A DNA stretch of 64,000 bases from Paenibacillus sabinae T27. Lineage in GTDB: Bacteria; Bacillota; Bacilli; Paenibacillales; Paenibacillaceae. Both the position numbers and the translations under genes were made by a program. The notes beneath the pieces are model-generated. The model was not told where the DNA came from. It ran no database searches and saw only the letters and a program-made list of their open reading frames with translations. Below are positions 1 through 8,810 of the stretch, piece after piece; position 1 is the first letter of the stretch, and each line of letters starts with the position of its first letter. Where the stretch lies: assembly GCF_000612505.1 (NCBI RefSeq), contig NZ_CP004078.1:1972001-2036000 (forward strand), given 5' to 3'.

Positions 1-33
1 ACATTACAGATTTAGAAAAGGACGAGATGAAGA

Positions 34-588
34 ATGCCTCTTTATCTGATTCGCCATGGCGAGACCGATTGGAATAAGCAGGGGAGAATACAAGGGATAC
101 AGGATATCGGTCTGAATGAACGCGGGATCGGCCAGATTCAGGAAGCTTCCAGACGGCTCAGAGAACGGATGAATGTTCATGCCGTTATTTCAAGCCCTTT
201 GCGAAGAGCCCGTGAGTCAGCCCATATTCTGGCATCTGTCTATGGACTCTCTATCAAGGTTGACAGCCGGTTCGCGGAACGCAGCTTCGGTGAGCTGGAA
301 GGCAAGGCGCTGGAGGAAATCAGGACTGTATTCCAAATAGCCAATCCTGAGCTGATCCATTCTCCGATCTATGGGGTTGAAGCTGTGGAATCGATGCAAA
401 GGCGGGTTTGCGAAGGAATTGGCAGCCTTGAGGTTCCGGAGGAAAGAAATGTACTGCTTGTAACCCATGGCAGCATTATTCGGATGATTACCGGACAAAC
501 AGAAATCGTAGACAATGGTACTATAGTCGAACTCACGGATAATCTGGAAAGCAGACTTATAGACTTCTTTTTAAATCTCAAGTTATAA
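34..588 (+). CDS. Histidine phosphatase family protein (CobC/GpmB-like)
   Basis: 184-residue phosphohydrolase of the histidine phosphatase superfamily. The phosphohistidine motif RHGET lies at residues 7-11, the second-half motif VTHGS near residue 145, and a conserved SSPLRRARESA stretch near residue 55. These residues form the phosphate pocket in the family. It ends only about 40 bases before the cobalamin riboswitch, and a second, better CobC candidate sits inside the operon. It could be an alpha-ribazole phosphatase or a generalist sugar-phosphate phosphatase; the sequence does not decide. The start has AAAAGGA about 12 bases upstream. Family call is firm, substrate unknown. Confidence 0.85.
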   Translation: MPLYLIRHGETDWNKQGRIQGIQDIGLNERGIGQIQEASRRLRERMNVHAVISSPLRRARESAHILASVYGLSIKVDSRFAERSFGELEGKALEEIRTVFQIANPELIHSPIYGVEAVESMQRRVCEGIGSLEVPEERNVLLVTHGSIIRMITGQTEIVDNGTIVELTDNLESRLIDFFLNLKL

Positions 589-597
589 TAGCCGTAC

Positions 598-603
598 TAT
601 AAT
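598..603 (+). promoter_or_regulatory. Candidate -10 box of the cobalamin operon
   Basis: A perfect TATAAT lies just after the stop of the preceding phosphatase gene and about 25-30 bases before the riboswitch aptamer begins. No good -35 hexamer is visible at 17 bases. The assignment rests on position and on the -10 match only. Confidence 0.4.
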
Positions 604-625
604 CATATCTTGTCAACAACATCAT

Positions 626-850
626 ATGGAGAAAAAGGTGGAACGCCGAGGCGTTTCTTAAAAGGGAAGAACGGTGAAAATCCGTCGCGGTCCCGCCACT
701 GTAAATGGAGAGCGAGCTTTGAGCCACTGTGTCAAACGGGAAGGCTTAAGCAACTTGGTCATCATGATCTCGTATTTGCGTCTGATCCATAAGTCAGGAG
801 ACCTGCCTTTTTCAACAGCACGACTGACCTACGAGGATAGGGAGGGGGAG
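626..850 (+). ncRNA. Cobalamin (AdoCbl) riboswitch
   Basis: Adenosylcobalamin-sensing leader RNA. Conserved blocks are seen in order: AAAGGGAA at 661-668, CGGTGAAAATCCG at 672-684, the B12-box region CCCGCCACTGTA at 692-703, and AAGTCAGGAGACCTGCC at 791-807. These match the core of the known cobalamin riboswitch class. An intrinsic terminator follows at 874-911, so control is most likely by transcription attenuation when cobalamin is abundant. It precedes cobT and the whole corrinoid operon. Outer edges are estimates. Confidence 0.93.
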
Positions 851-873
851 CACGCTTGTATTAGCGATTAACG

Positions 874-911
874 GCACTTCTGCGCTCTTTTTGTGTAGGA
901 AGTGCTTTTTT
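874..911 (+). terminator. Riboswitch expression-platform terminator
   Basis: GCACTTC (874-880) pairs with GAAGTGC (899-905), followed directly by a run of T. It sits between the cobalamin aptamer and cobT, as expected for a ligand-controlled terminator. Confidence 0.85.
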
Positions 912-956
912 ATTTCTCAAATTCTTGTTACATAGGTCTCTATAAAAGAGAGGATT

Positions 957-2051
957 GTGATTTTCTTGGGAAAATTATTGCAGGTGCTAAATGAGATTGA
1001 ACGGCTCAATATTGTATCAATGCATCAAATGAGAAAGCGCGTCAACAACCTGACCAAACCTTTGGGGAGTCTCGGCCGCCTGGAGGAGATCGCTATAAGG
1101 CTTGCCGGTATTACGGGCAGTGTGCAGCCCAGTGTGGGAAACAAAGCGATTATCGTGATGTGCGGCGATCACGGGGTCGTTCAGGAAGGCGTCAGCGCCT
1201 ATCCGCAGGAAGTTACGGGGCTGATGATGGCAAATTTTATTCGCCAAAGCGCCGCCGTTAATGTGCTCGCGCACCAAGCGGGGGCGGAGGTTCACGTTGT
1301 CGATATCGGGACGGTGCTGACAGACCTGCCGGAAGGTGTAATTCAGCGGAAAGTCCGCCCGGGAACGGCCAATATGGCCAAAGGACCGGCAATGACCAAG
1401 GAAGAAGCGGTTGCTGCAATCCATGTCGGGATTGATATGGCTTCTGAGCTTGCTGATAAAGGAATCGAAGTGATCGGTTTAGGGGAAATGGGCATCGGCA
1501 ACACGACTCCAAGCAGCGCCATGACGGCAGTATTTACGAACCATCCGGTGGAACGGATCACCGGAAGAGGGACCGGCATTAACGATGAAGCATTGGCCGC
1601 CAAAGCAAAGGTGATCGAACGGGCGATAGAGGTCAATCGGCCAAATCCCGGTGACGCCGTCGATGTGCTCGCCAAAGTAGGGGGGCTCGAAATCGCCGGG
1701 CTGGCAGGCGTGATATTGGGAGCGGCGGCCCGCAAGGTTCCGGTGGTCATTGACGGGGTGATTACAGGCGCCGCGGCGCTTGCTGCCTTCCGGATCGAAC
1801 CCCGCTGCCGGGATTATTTATTCGCTTCCCATTTATCCGTTGAACCGGCGCACCGTATCGTGCTGGATGAGCTTGGGCTGAAGCCTTTGCTGCATCTGGA
1901 CATGCGCCTTGGAGAAGGGACAGGAGCAGCGCTGGCCCTGCCTGTAATCGAATCGGCCCTCCAATTGGTTTCGAAGATGGCCACATTTGAAGATCTCGGT
2001 ATCCCGAGTCCGGCCCCCGAAGAAGATGAATTCGGCCTCGCGGTTCAATGA
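957..2051 (+). CDS. cobT: Nicotinate-nucleotide--dimethylbenzimidazole phosphoribosyltransferase
   Basis: Makes alpha-ribazole 5'-phosphate from nicotinate mononucleotide and dimethylbenzimidazole, the start of lower-ligand assembly for cobalamin. Family hallmarks are CGDHG (69-73), GEMGIGNTT (176-184) and GEGTGAAL with the expected catalytic Glu320. Length of 364 residues is normal for CobT. The start is GTG with GAGAGG a few bases upstream; no better ATG start fits. First gene after the riboswitch terminator and head of the cobalamin operon. The dimethylbenzimidazole itself must come from elsewhere, as no bluB or bza gene is seen here. Confidence 0.96.
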   Translation: MIFLGKLLQVLNEIERLNIVSMHQMRKRVNNLTKPLGSLGRLEEIAIRLAGITGSVQPSVGNKAIIVMCGDHGVVQEGVSAYPQEVTGLMMANFIRQSAAVNVLAHQAGAEVHVVDIGTVLTDLPEGVIQRKVRPGTANMAKGPAMTKEEAVAAIHVGIDMASELADKGIEVIGLGEMGIGNTTPSSAMTAVFTNHPVERITGRGTGINDEALAAKAKVIERAIEVNRPNPGDAVDVLAKVGGLEIAGLAGVILGAAARKVPVVIDGVITGAAALAAFRIEPRCRDYLFASHLSVEPAHRIVLDELGLKPLLHLDMRLGEGTGAALALPVIESALQLVSKMATFEDLGIPSPAPEEDEFGLAVQ

Positions 2052-2176
2052 TCCGGGTCCGGATGCAGCAGGGTTAAACCGATCCGGGGAAGGTGAGTCG
2101 ATGAAACTGGCTTCCTCTAAGGAAAGCTTGGCGTTACGGGAAAGGTTAGTTGTTTCATATAGAGGAGGCAGCACGA

Positions 2177-3877
2177 ATGGAAAAGAAGAGAGGCAAACTG
2201 CTGGTGATCGGGTTTGGTCCGGGCGCTTTTGAACATATTACGGATCGTGCCCGCAGGGCAATCGAGGAAAGCGAAGTCATTATTGGCTACAACACTTATG
2301 TAGATTTGATCCGGGGCCTTCTGACCACACAGGAGATCGTAAGAACCGGCATGACGGAAGAAGTAAGCCGCGCTCAGGAAGCAGTACGGCAGGCTTATAT
2401 GGGAAGGACGGTTGCGGTTATTTCCAGCGGCGACGCCGGTGTATACGGAATGGCCGGGCTCATCTATGAAGTGCTGATGGAAAAGAAATGGAATGCCGAG
2501 GAGGGAGTTGAAGTAGAGGTTATTCCCGGAATATCCTCGATCAACTCCTGTGCAGCGCTCCTTGGGGCGCCAATTATGCATGACGCCTGTACGATCAGCC
2601 TAAGCGATCATTTAACCCCCTGGGACACCATCGCCAAACGCGTGGAAGCGGCGGCCGCGGCGGACTTTGTAATCGCTCTGTATAATCCGAGAAGCGGAAA
2701 GCGCACCCGGCAGATCGCTGAGACTCAGCGGATTTTGCTGGGGCACCGTTCTCCGGACACGCCGGTGGGCCTGGTGAAGAGCGCTTACCGGGACCGGCAG
2801 CAGGTCGTGCTTACCACACTCGCAGACATGCTGGAGCATGAAATAGGGATGCTTACGACAGTTATTATCGGTAATTCCTCGACGGTGGTATATGACGGCC
2901 TAATGATTACGCCAAGAGGCTACCAGCGGAAATATACGCTGAACTCGGAAGAGCAGAGACTAAGACCCAGCGAGCGTCTGCAAGTGGCAGCGGAGCCGTG
3001 GTCTCTGAGTGCGAAGGAACAGGCCGGAGCGAGCGGGGAAGCCAAGTCTGCCGAGCGTGATTTCCCGGGACCAGTCTCTTTAAGCAGCGTGAGTTCGTCC
3101 AGCCCGCTGGAAGCAGCGATGGAGGCGCTGCAAATTCTCGAGGCCAAAGGCATCGTCACCGGGGGGTACGCGGGTTCCGTCCCGTCTGCCACCTCGAACC
3201 CGTCCGCCCCATCTGCCGCCGGAAATCCGAACGCCCTTTTTGAGGTGGGAGTGGCGCCGGGCATCGCGAACAAGAAGTTCACCACGCGTCAAATGGCGCT
3301 GCTTGCGGAAATCGCAGGTGAACAGGGGGAAATGGAGTATACCCCGCATCACCAAATCATTCTTCGTATCCCCGGGGGTGATCCAGAAAGGATCGTCGCG
3401 GAACTGAAATCGGCGAAGCTGCTCGTCTTCCCGGTTGGCGATGTTGCGCAGATTAAAGCCTGCGACTTCTGCAATTTGGAGAAAGACGGGTCCATCCCCG
3501 TCGCGGAAGAACTGAACCGCGTCATCGGCGGTTTGAAGACGCCCAAGGAATTGAAAATCGGCTTTAACGGCTGCGGTATGGCCTGCTACGGGGCTGTGCT
3601 GGAGGATATCGGCATTGTATACCGCAAAGGGGCATATGACCTGTTCCTTGGCGGCAAGACGATCGGACGGAACGCCCATCCGGCGCAGCCAGCAGCCGAA
3701 GGAATTGAGGCGGACCAAATTGTAGATACGGTGGAACGGATTTTCCGGGAATATACCGATAAGGCTTTTCCGGGGGAAAGATTTCATAAGTTTTTTAAAC
3801 GTGTAGGGACGGTTGCTGGGTTCAGACATCAGGAACAAAGTGCAGTTACTTTGGCAGATGCGGTCTGCGGCGATTAA
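2177..3877 (+). CDS. cbiH: CbiH60-type cobalt-factor III C17-methyltransferase with sulfite-reductase-like Fe-S domain
   Basis: Ring-contraction methyltransferase of the anaerobic pathway. Residues 1-245 are a tetrapyrrole methylase (IGFGPG at 11-16, SGDAGVYGMAG at 84-94). A Ser/Ala/Pro-rich linker follows to about 345, then a nitrite/sulfite-reductase ferredoxin-like domain with Cys429, Cys432, Cys466 and Cys470 arranged to bind a 4Fe-4S cluster. This architecture matches B. megaterium CbiH60. The frame is open from a TTG at 2150, but AGGAGG at 2163-2168 places the start at ATG 2177, giving 566 residues. It follows cobT after about 125 bases, the largest gap inside the operon apart from the 113 bases before cbiC. 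Confidence 0.94.
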   Translation: MEKKRGKLLVIGFGPGAFEHITDRARRAIEESEVIIGYNTYVDLIRGLLTTQEIVRTGMTEEVSRAQEAVRQAYMGRTVAVISSGDAGVYGMAGLIYEVLMEKKWNAEEGVEVEVIPGISSINSCAALLGAPIMHDACTISLSDHLTPWDTIAKRVEAAAAADFVIALYNPRSGKRTRQIAETQRILLGHRSPDTPVGLVKSAYRDRQQVVLTTLADMLEHEIGMLTTVIIGNSSTVVYDGLMITPRGYQRKYTLNSEEQRLRPSERLQVAAEPWSLSAKEQAGASGEAKSAERDFPGPVSLSSVSSSSPLEAAMEALQILEAKGIVTGGYAGSVPSATSNPSAPSAAGNPNALFEVGVAPGIANKKFTTRQMALLAEIAGEQGEMEYTPHHQIILRIPGGDPERIVAELKSAKLLVFPVGDVAQIKACDFCNLEKDGSIPVAEELNRVIGGLKTPKELKIGFNGCGMACYGAVLEDIGIVYRKGAYDLFLGGKTIGRNAHPAQPAAEGIEADQIVDTVERIFREYTDKAFPGERFHKFFKRVGTVAGFRHQEQSAVTLADAVCGD

Positions 3878-3897
3878 CGATCATGAGGAGGAAGAAG

Positions 3898-4854
3898 ATG
3901 GACGCGATATTATTGGTGGGGCATGGAAGCCGTGACCCCGAAGGGAACGAGGAGCTGCTGCAGTTTGCCGATAAGGTTCGCCAGGCAGCGCCCCAGTATA
4001 AGATAGAGACCTGCTTTTTGGAGTTTGTGCAGCCGGATATTGCCCGGGGAATAGCCAATTGCGTTGAGCAGGGAGCCGCTCGGGTTGTCGTGATTCCGAT
4101 CATGCTGTTCGCGGCGGGCCATGCCAAAATTCATATCCCTTTTGAGATCGATCGGGCCAAGAAGCTGTATCCGGCCGTGGAATTTGTCTATGGGCGTCCG
4201 ATTGGTGTGCATCAAAAGGTGATGGAGATCCTCACTTCCCGTATGGCGTCAGCCGGATTTAAGACCGGCATCCCGGTGCTGCCTATAGAACAAGGGCTGC
4301 GTGAACCGGATACGGCTGTTCTGCTGATTGGCCGGGGGAGCAGCGACGGCGATGCCAACGGCGATTTTTTTAAGATGACCCGCCTTCTGTGGGAGCAGCT
4401 TCCGGTCAAATGGGTGGAAAACTGCTTTATTGGCGTTACGGAGCCTACTTTTGAGGATGGCCTGGAAAGAGTCTTACGGCTTGGCGCGAAAAAAATCTTC
4501 GTCCTTCCTTACTTCCTGTTTACAGGAATTTTGATTAAGCGCATTGAGGAAATGACAGCGGAATTTGCCGCACTGCACCCGGATATCACAGTTGAGCTTG
4601 CAGGGTATTTCGGTTTCCATCCGAAACTGGTTGAGGCGCTGCTCGACCGGGTTGCCGAAGCGGTAGAAGGGCAAGCCTATATGAACTGTGATATGTGCCA
4701 ATACCGGTTGGCGGCTGGTCATGAGCATCATCACCATCATCACGACCACGATCACGGGCACGATCATCACCACGGGCATGGGCACAATCACGACCATGGG
4801 CATGATCACGACCACCATCACCACGACCAAGATCATCATCATGTGGGAACGTAG
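3898..4854 (+). CDS. cbiX: Sirohydrochlorin cobaltochelatase with His-rich tail
   Basis: Inserts cobalt into sirohydrochlorin, the committed step of the cobalt-early route. It is the long, two-lobed CbiX form, 318 residues, with HGS at 9-11 and GHAKIHIP around His75, the usual metal-site histidines. The C-terminus carries an MxCxxC motif (Met262, Cys264, Cys267) and then a tail with 26 histidines. The same MxCxxC plus His-rich arrangement is known from B. megaterium CbiX, where it is linked to a redox centre and metal handling. AGGAGG at 3886-3891 selects ATG 3898 rather than the ATG at 3883. Confidence 0.95.
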   Translation: MDAILLVGHGSRDPEGNEELLQFADKVRQAAPQYKIETCFLEFVQPDIARGIANCVEQGAARVVVIPIMLFAAGHAKIHIPFEIDRAKKLYPAVEFVYGRPIGVHQKVMEILTSRMASAGFKTGIPVLPIEQGLREPDTAVLLIGRGSSDGDANGDFFKMTRLLWEQLPVKWVENCFIGVTEPTFEDGLERVLRLGAKKIFVLPYFLFTGILIKRIEEMTAEFAALHPDITVELAGYFGFHPKLVEALLDRVAEAVEGQAYMNCDMCQYRLAAGHEHHHHHHDHDHGHDHHHGHGHNHDHGHDHDHHHHDQDHHHVGT

Positions 4855-4896
4855 CCGCGCTGAATGACATCAAGAGTATGTTGAGGAGGAAGCGAT

Positions 4897-5673
4897 TTGA
4901 TTTTTGCCCTGTGCGGTACAAGCGATGCGAGAGAGCTCGCTGCTTTGATACAACAGAACGGATTTGAAATATTGACATCGGTGGTTACCGATAATGCGGC
5001 GAAAAGTTTGCAGGAAGCCAATCTGCCCGTGCGAGTCGGACGTCTGGCCAAGGATGAGATTGTGACGCTGATACGCCGGGAAGAAGTCAAGGCCATTGTT
5101 GACGCGAGCCATCCGTTCGCCGAAGAAGCGCACAGGAACGCCATGGAATCTGCGAAAGAGGCGGGTATTCCTTATATTCGTTTTGAACGGGCATCTTTAG
5201 TTTACGGTGACGATCCGAAGCTTACGGTTGTGTCGTCCTATGAAGAAGCGGCGTTGGAAGCAAAGAAACGCAAGGGCTCCGTTATGCTGACCACCGGCGG
5301 CAAGACACTGCATATTTTTGCAAAGCATCTGCTGGGAGATCCAGAAATCCGTCTAGTGGCCCGCATGCTGCCCCGGCGCGATAATATGGAGAAATGCGAA
5401 GAGCTCGGCGTGGAGCAGAAGAACATCATTGCCCTGCAAGGGCCGTTCACCCGGGAGCTGAATGAAGCTCTGTACCGGCAGTACGGTACGACGGTGATGG
5501 TCACCAAAGAGAGCGGCAAAACCGGGGCTGTCGACGAGAAGATTGAAGCCGCGCTGAAGCTGGGCATACAGGTAATATTAATTTCCCGGCCGGAAATTGA
5601 TTTTGGGGCTGTGTTTACGGATTTCCAGGACGTCATTGAGGAGTTAAATGAAGTTGCCTGCTATATAAAATGA
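4897..5673 (+). CDS. cbiJ: Cobalt-precorrin-6A reductase
   Basis: Reduces cobalt-precorrin-6A to 6B using a nicotinamide cofactor. The N-terminus has the family opening ALCGTSDARELA, and DASHPFA near residue 70 and LTTGGK near residue 131 are further conserved blocks. 258 residues, normal for CbiJ/CobK. The start is TTG at 4897 with AGGAGGA at 4884-4890, well spaced. Lies 42 bases after cbiX. Its place in the cbi operon supports the cobalt-containing substrate over the aerobic precorrin. Confidence 0.94.
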   Translation: MIFALCGTSDARELAALIQQNGFEILTSVVTDNAAKSLQEANLPVRVGRLAKDEIVTLIRREEVKAIVDASHPFAEEAHRNAMESAKEAGIPYIRFERASLVYGDDPKLTVVSSYEEAALEAKKRKGSVMLTTGGKTLHIFAKHLLGDPEIRLVARMLPRRDNMEKCEELGVEQKNIIALQGPFTRELNEALYRQYGTTVMVTKESGKTGAVDEKIEAALKLGIQVILISRPEIDFGAVFTDFQDVIEELNEVACYIK

Positions 5674-5786
5674 ACTTGAAAAAATGACATCAGGGTAAGG
5701 AGTAACGAAGGGGAAGTTTGGAACTGCACCCAAATGGGAAAATCTCAATTTCATTTTATATCATCCGAATAGAAGGGAGAAATGTT

Positions 5787-6437
5787 ATGGATTTTAAGAC
5801 GGAATTTAAACCGCTAACGGTGCAGCCTCAGGAAATTGAGAGCAAGAGCTTCGAGATCATCACGGAGGAGCTGGGCGAACATCCCTTTACACCCGAGCAG
5901 TACCCGGTCGTTCAGCGAATCATCCATGCCTCGGCGGACTTCGAGCTTGGCAGGAATGTAGTGTTTCATCCGGGAGCGATTGAAGCGGGAATAGCGGCCA
6001 TCAGCAGCGGCAAAAAGATCGTTGCCGATGTGCAAATGGTCCAAGTTGGGATCAGCAAGCCGCGTATAGAGCGGTTCGGCGGAAGCGTCAACGTCTACAT
6101 TTCGGACCCCGATGTGATGGAGGAAGCGAAGCGGCTGAACACAACCCGCGCGATCATCTCCATGCGCAAAGCGGTGCGTGAAGCGGAGGGCGGAATTTAC
6201 GCCATCGGCAACGCCCCTACCGCCCTTCTTGAATTGATCCGCATGGTCAAGGAAGGCGAAGCCAAGCCGGGCCTGATTATCGGCATGCCGGTGGGCTTCG
6301 TGTCTGCCGCGGAATCAAAGGATGAGCTCCGCAAGCTCGATATTCCTTTTATCACCAATCTTGGACGCAAGGGCGGCAGTACGGTTGTGGTGGCGGCTGT
6401 TAATGCCCTTGCCATTATGGCGGAGAAAAAAGCGTAA
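5787..6437 (+). CDS. cbiC: Cobalt-precorrin-8 methylmutase
   Basis: Moves the methyl group from C11 to C12 to give cobyrinic acid. PVVQRIIHASADFE (about 35-48) contains the conserved catalytic His region, and GNAPTAL plus GMPVGFVSAAESK are family signatures in the second half. 216 residues. The frame is open from 5718, but GGGAG at 5775-5779 favours ATG 5787. Followed by cbiD after 17 bases. Confidence 0.95.
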   Translation: MDFKTEFKPLTVQPQEIESKSFEIITEELGEHPFTPEQYPVVQRIIHASADFELGRNVVFHPGAIEAGIAAISSGKKIVADVQMVQVGISKPRIERFGGSVNVYISDPDVMEEAKRLNTTRAIISMRKAVREAEGGIYAIGNAPTALLELIRMVKEGEAKPGLIIGMPVGFVSAAESKDELRKLDIPFITNLGRKGGSTVVVAAVNALAIMAEKKA

Positions 6438-6454
6438 ATCAGGGAAGGGATCTC

Positions 6455-7564
6455 ATGAGCGATTTTGTGGAACCGGAGAACAATCCGAAAGAGATGCGGC
6501 ACGGATATACAACCGGCGCCTGTGCGGCTGCGGCGGCGAAAGCCGCAGTCATGATGCTGGCTACCCATAGCCGGGTTAATGAATCCACCATCTGGCTGCC
6601 CGCCGGATTTTTCCATACGTTTACCATTGTAGATGGTGAATTCACTGCTGATATGGCCCAGTGCGCTACGACCAAGGACGCGGGCGATGACCCGGACGCC
6701 ACCCATAAGGCGAGGATTGTCGCTATGGCGGCATGGACGGACGGCAGCGGCATCGAACTGGACGGCGGCACCGGGGTGGGGCGTGTCACCAAGCCGGGGC
6801 TTCCCATTCCGGTAGGCGAAGCGGCCATCAATCCGGTTCCCCGCCGAATGATCCGGAAGGAAGTTCAGGAAGTCCTGGACGAGTACGGCATAGACCGGGG
6901 CGTTAAAGTGGTCATTTCTGTACCCGGCGGAGAAGAAATCGCCAAGAAGACCTTGAACGGCCGTCTGGGCATTATCGGCGGGATATCGATTTTGGGTACT
7001 CGGGGGACAGTGGTGCCATTTTCCACGTCGGCGTATAAGGCGAGCATTATTCAAGCCATGCAGGTGGCAAGAGCTTCGGGCTGCACTCAGGTTGTTCTGA
7101 CCACAGGCGGCAGCAGCGAGAAATATGCAATGAAGCTAAACCCGGAGCTGAGTGAAGAGGCTTTTATCCAGATGGGTGACTTCGTCGGCTTCTCCCTACA
7201 GCATGCCAAGCGCCTCGGAATGAGCACCATCAGCCTTGTCGGCATGATCGGCAAATTCTCGAAAGTGGCCCAGGGCGTGATGATGGTTCACTCTAAAAGC
7301 GCCGCCGTCGACTTCGGTTTTTTGGCTAAGGCCGCAGTCGAGACGGGCGCGTCACCCGAACTTCAGGAGGCGATTCTGGAGTGCAACACGGCGACTCAAG
7401 CCGCCGAACTCGTAATTGAAGCCGGTCTGCCCGGTTTTTTTGATAAATTATGCGAATACGCCTGCCGTCACTGTCTTGAGCATATCGGGGGAGGAGTAAC
7501 GGTGGAGGTCGTGCTGGTCACGATGAAAGGCGAGATATTAGGGAGGGAGGAACGGAGTGGATAG
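6455..7564 (+). CDS. cbiD: Cobalt-precorrin-5B C1-methyltransferase
   Basis: Methylates C1 of the macrocycle in the anaerobic pathway. RHGYTTGACAAAAAKAA near the N-terminus is the CbiD signature, and TTGGSSEKYA in the second half is also typical. 369 residues. ATG start with GGAAGGGA upstream. The end overlaps the cbiET start by 8 bases, suggesting translational coupling. CbiD belongs to the cobalt-early pathway, which supports the anaerobic assignment of the operon. Confidence 0.96.
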   Translation: MSDFVEPENNPKEMRHGYTTGACAAAAAKAAVMMLATHSRVNESTIWLPAGFFHTFTIVDGEFTADMAQCATTKDAGDDPDATHKARIVAMAAWTDGSGIELDGGTGVGRVTKPGLPIPVGEAAINPVPRRMIRKEVQEVLDEYGIDRGVKVVISVPGGEEIAKKTLNGRLGIIGGISILGTRGTVVPFSTSAYKASIIQAMQVARASGCTQVVLTTGGSSEKYAMKLNPELSEEAFIQMGDFVGFSLQHAKRLGMSTISLVGMIGKFSKVAQGVMMVHSKSAAVDFGFLAKAAVETGASPELQEAILECNTATQAAELVIEAGLPGFFDKLCEYACRHCLEHIGGGVTVEVVLVTMKGEILGREERSG

Positions 7565-8810
7565 GCGCATCAAGATTATCGGTATCGGAGACGAAGGCCC
7601 TGCGGGGCTATCCGCGGCTTCCCTCGAACGGATTCATCGGGCGGACGTGCTTGCCGGAGGCGAGAGACATTTGTCTTTTTTCCCTGATCACCAGGGAGAA
7701 AGCTTCATATTTAAAGGAGGGCTGGGAAGCACTGTCGAACGGCTGGCTGAACTAAGGGCGGACAAAGATGTCGTTGTGCTGGCTTCCGGTGATCCGCTGT
7801 TTTACGGTATCGCGAGTTTCATGGTGAAGAAGCTGGGCGGGGATGCGGTGGAGATCCATCCTCATGTAAGCTCGGTGCAATTGGCCTTTGCAAGAATGGG
7901 TGAAAGCTGGCAGGATGCCGCAGTGGAAAGCGTCCATGGGCGAACGATGAAAGGGTTGGCGCAGAGAATCAACGGTAAAGAGAAGATTGCCCTGCTGACC
8001 GATCACGAGAACAGTCCGTCTGCGATTGCCCGTTATCTGATCGATTTTGGGGTCAATGAATATGACGCTTTTGTTGCGGAAAATCTGGGTGGCGTCAATG
8101 AGAGATGCGGATTCTGGACGCTGGACGAGATGTCCCGGACGGAGTTTTCACCCCTGAATGTTGTCATTTTGCGCCGAAAACCTGGGGTTATGGCACCTCA
8201 GTTTGGCTTTGGCATAGAGGACAATGAGTTTCATCAGCGTAAGCCTGAAAAAGGATTGATTACCAAAAAGGAAGTCCGGGTGCTCAGCCTGGCTGAGCTA
8301 AGGCTTAAGAAAGATAGTGTCGTTTGGGATATTGGAGCCGGCTCCGGATCGGTCGCTGTTGAGTGTACGCTGTCTGCTCCGTACGGGCAGGTGTTTGCTA
8401 TCGAGAAAAACGCCGGAGATATCGAGAACATTGAGCTGAACCGGAAGAAATTCCGCGCGGATTTTACGGTGATTCATGACAAAGCCCCGAATGGCCTTGA
8501 TCAGCTTCCCGATCCGGATGCGGTGTTTATTGGCGGCAGCGGAGGGGAACTGCGGGAGTTGATCCGGATCTGCTGCTCCCGGCTGAACGCGGAAGGGCGT
8601 ATAGTCGTGAACGCGGCTACGATTGAGACATTGTCCGAATCCCGGCAGGCGCTTGCCGATCACGGCTTTGATTCCCGGATTATGCTGGTGCAGATTTCGC
8701 GCAGCAAGCCGATTTTGAATATGACCCGCTTCGAAGGACTCAATCCCATTTATGTGATCACCGGTATTGCGAAGCCCGAAAGTGAAAGAGGGGGAACCGA
8801 ACAACCATGA
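7557..8810 (+). CDS. cbiET: Fused cobalt-precorrin-7 C5-/C15-methyltransferase, decarboxylating
   Basis: Fusion of CbiE and CbiT, equivalent to CobL: methylates C5 and C15 and decarboxylates the C12 acetate side chain. Residues 1-210 are the tetrapyrrole methylase half (GIGDEGP at 9-15, SGDPLFYGIA at 78-87). Residues 235-417 are the CbiT half with the SAM-binding motif DIGAGSG at 258-264. GTG start with GGGAGG upstream, overlapping cbiD. The stop overlaps the next ATG (ATGA). 417 residues, normal for the fusion. Confidence 0.95.
   Translation: MDRRIKIIGIGDEGPAGLSAASLERIHRADVLAGGERHLSFFPDHQGESFIFKGGLGSTVERLAELRADKDVVVLASGDPLFYGIASFMVKKLGGDAVEIHPHVSSVQLAFARMGESWQDAAVESVHGRTMKGLAQRINGKEKIALLTDHENSPSAIARYLIDFGVNEYDAFVAENLGGVNERCGFWTLDEMSRTEFSPLNVVILRRKPGVMAPQFGFGIEDNEFHQRKPEKGLITKKEVRVLSLAELRLKKDSVVWDIGAGSGSVAVECTLSAPYGQVFAIEKNAGDIENIELNRKKFRADFTVIHDKAPNGLDQLPDPDAVFIGGSGGELRELIRICCSRLNAEGRIVVNAATIETLSESRQALADHGFDSRIMLVQISRSKPILNMTRFEGLNPIYVITGIAKPESERGGTEQP

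Noticed and set aside
610..871. Two short plus-strand open frames before cobT
   Set aside because: They lie wholly within the cobalamin riboswitch; no ribosome site and no protein family.
4474..4842. Met/Val-rich minus-strand frame opposite cbiX
   Set aside because: It is the antisense shadow of the histidine codons in the CbiX tail.
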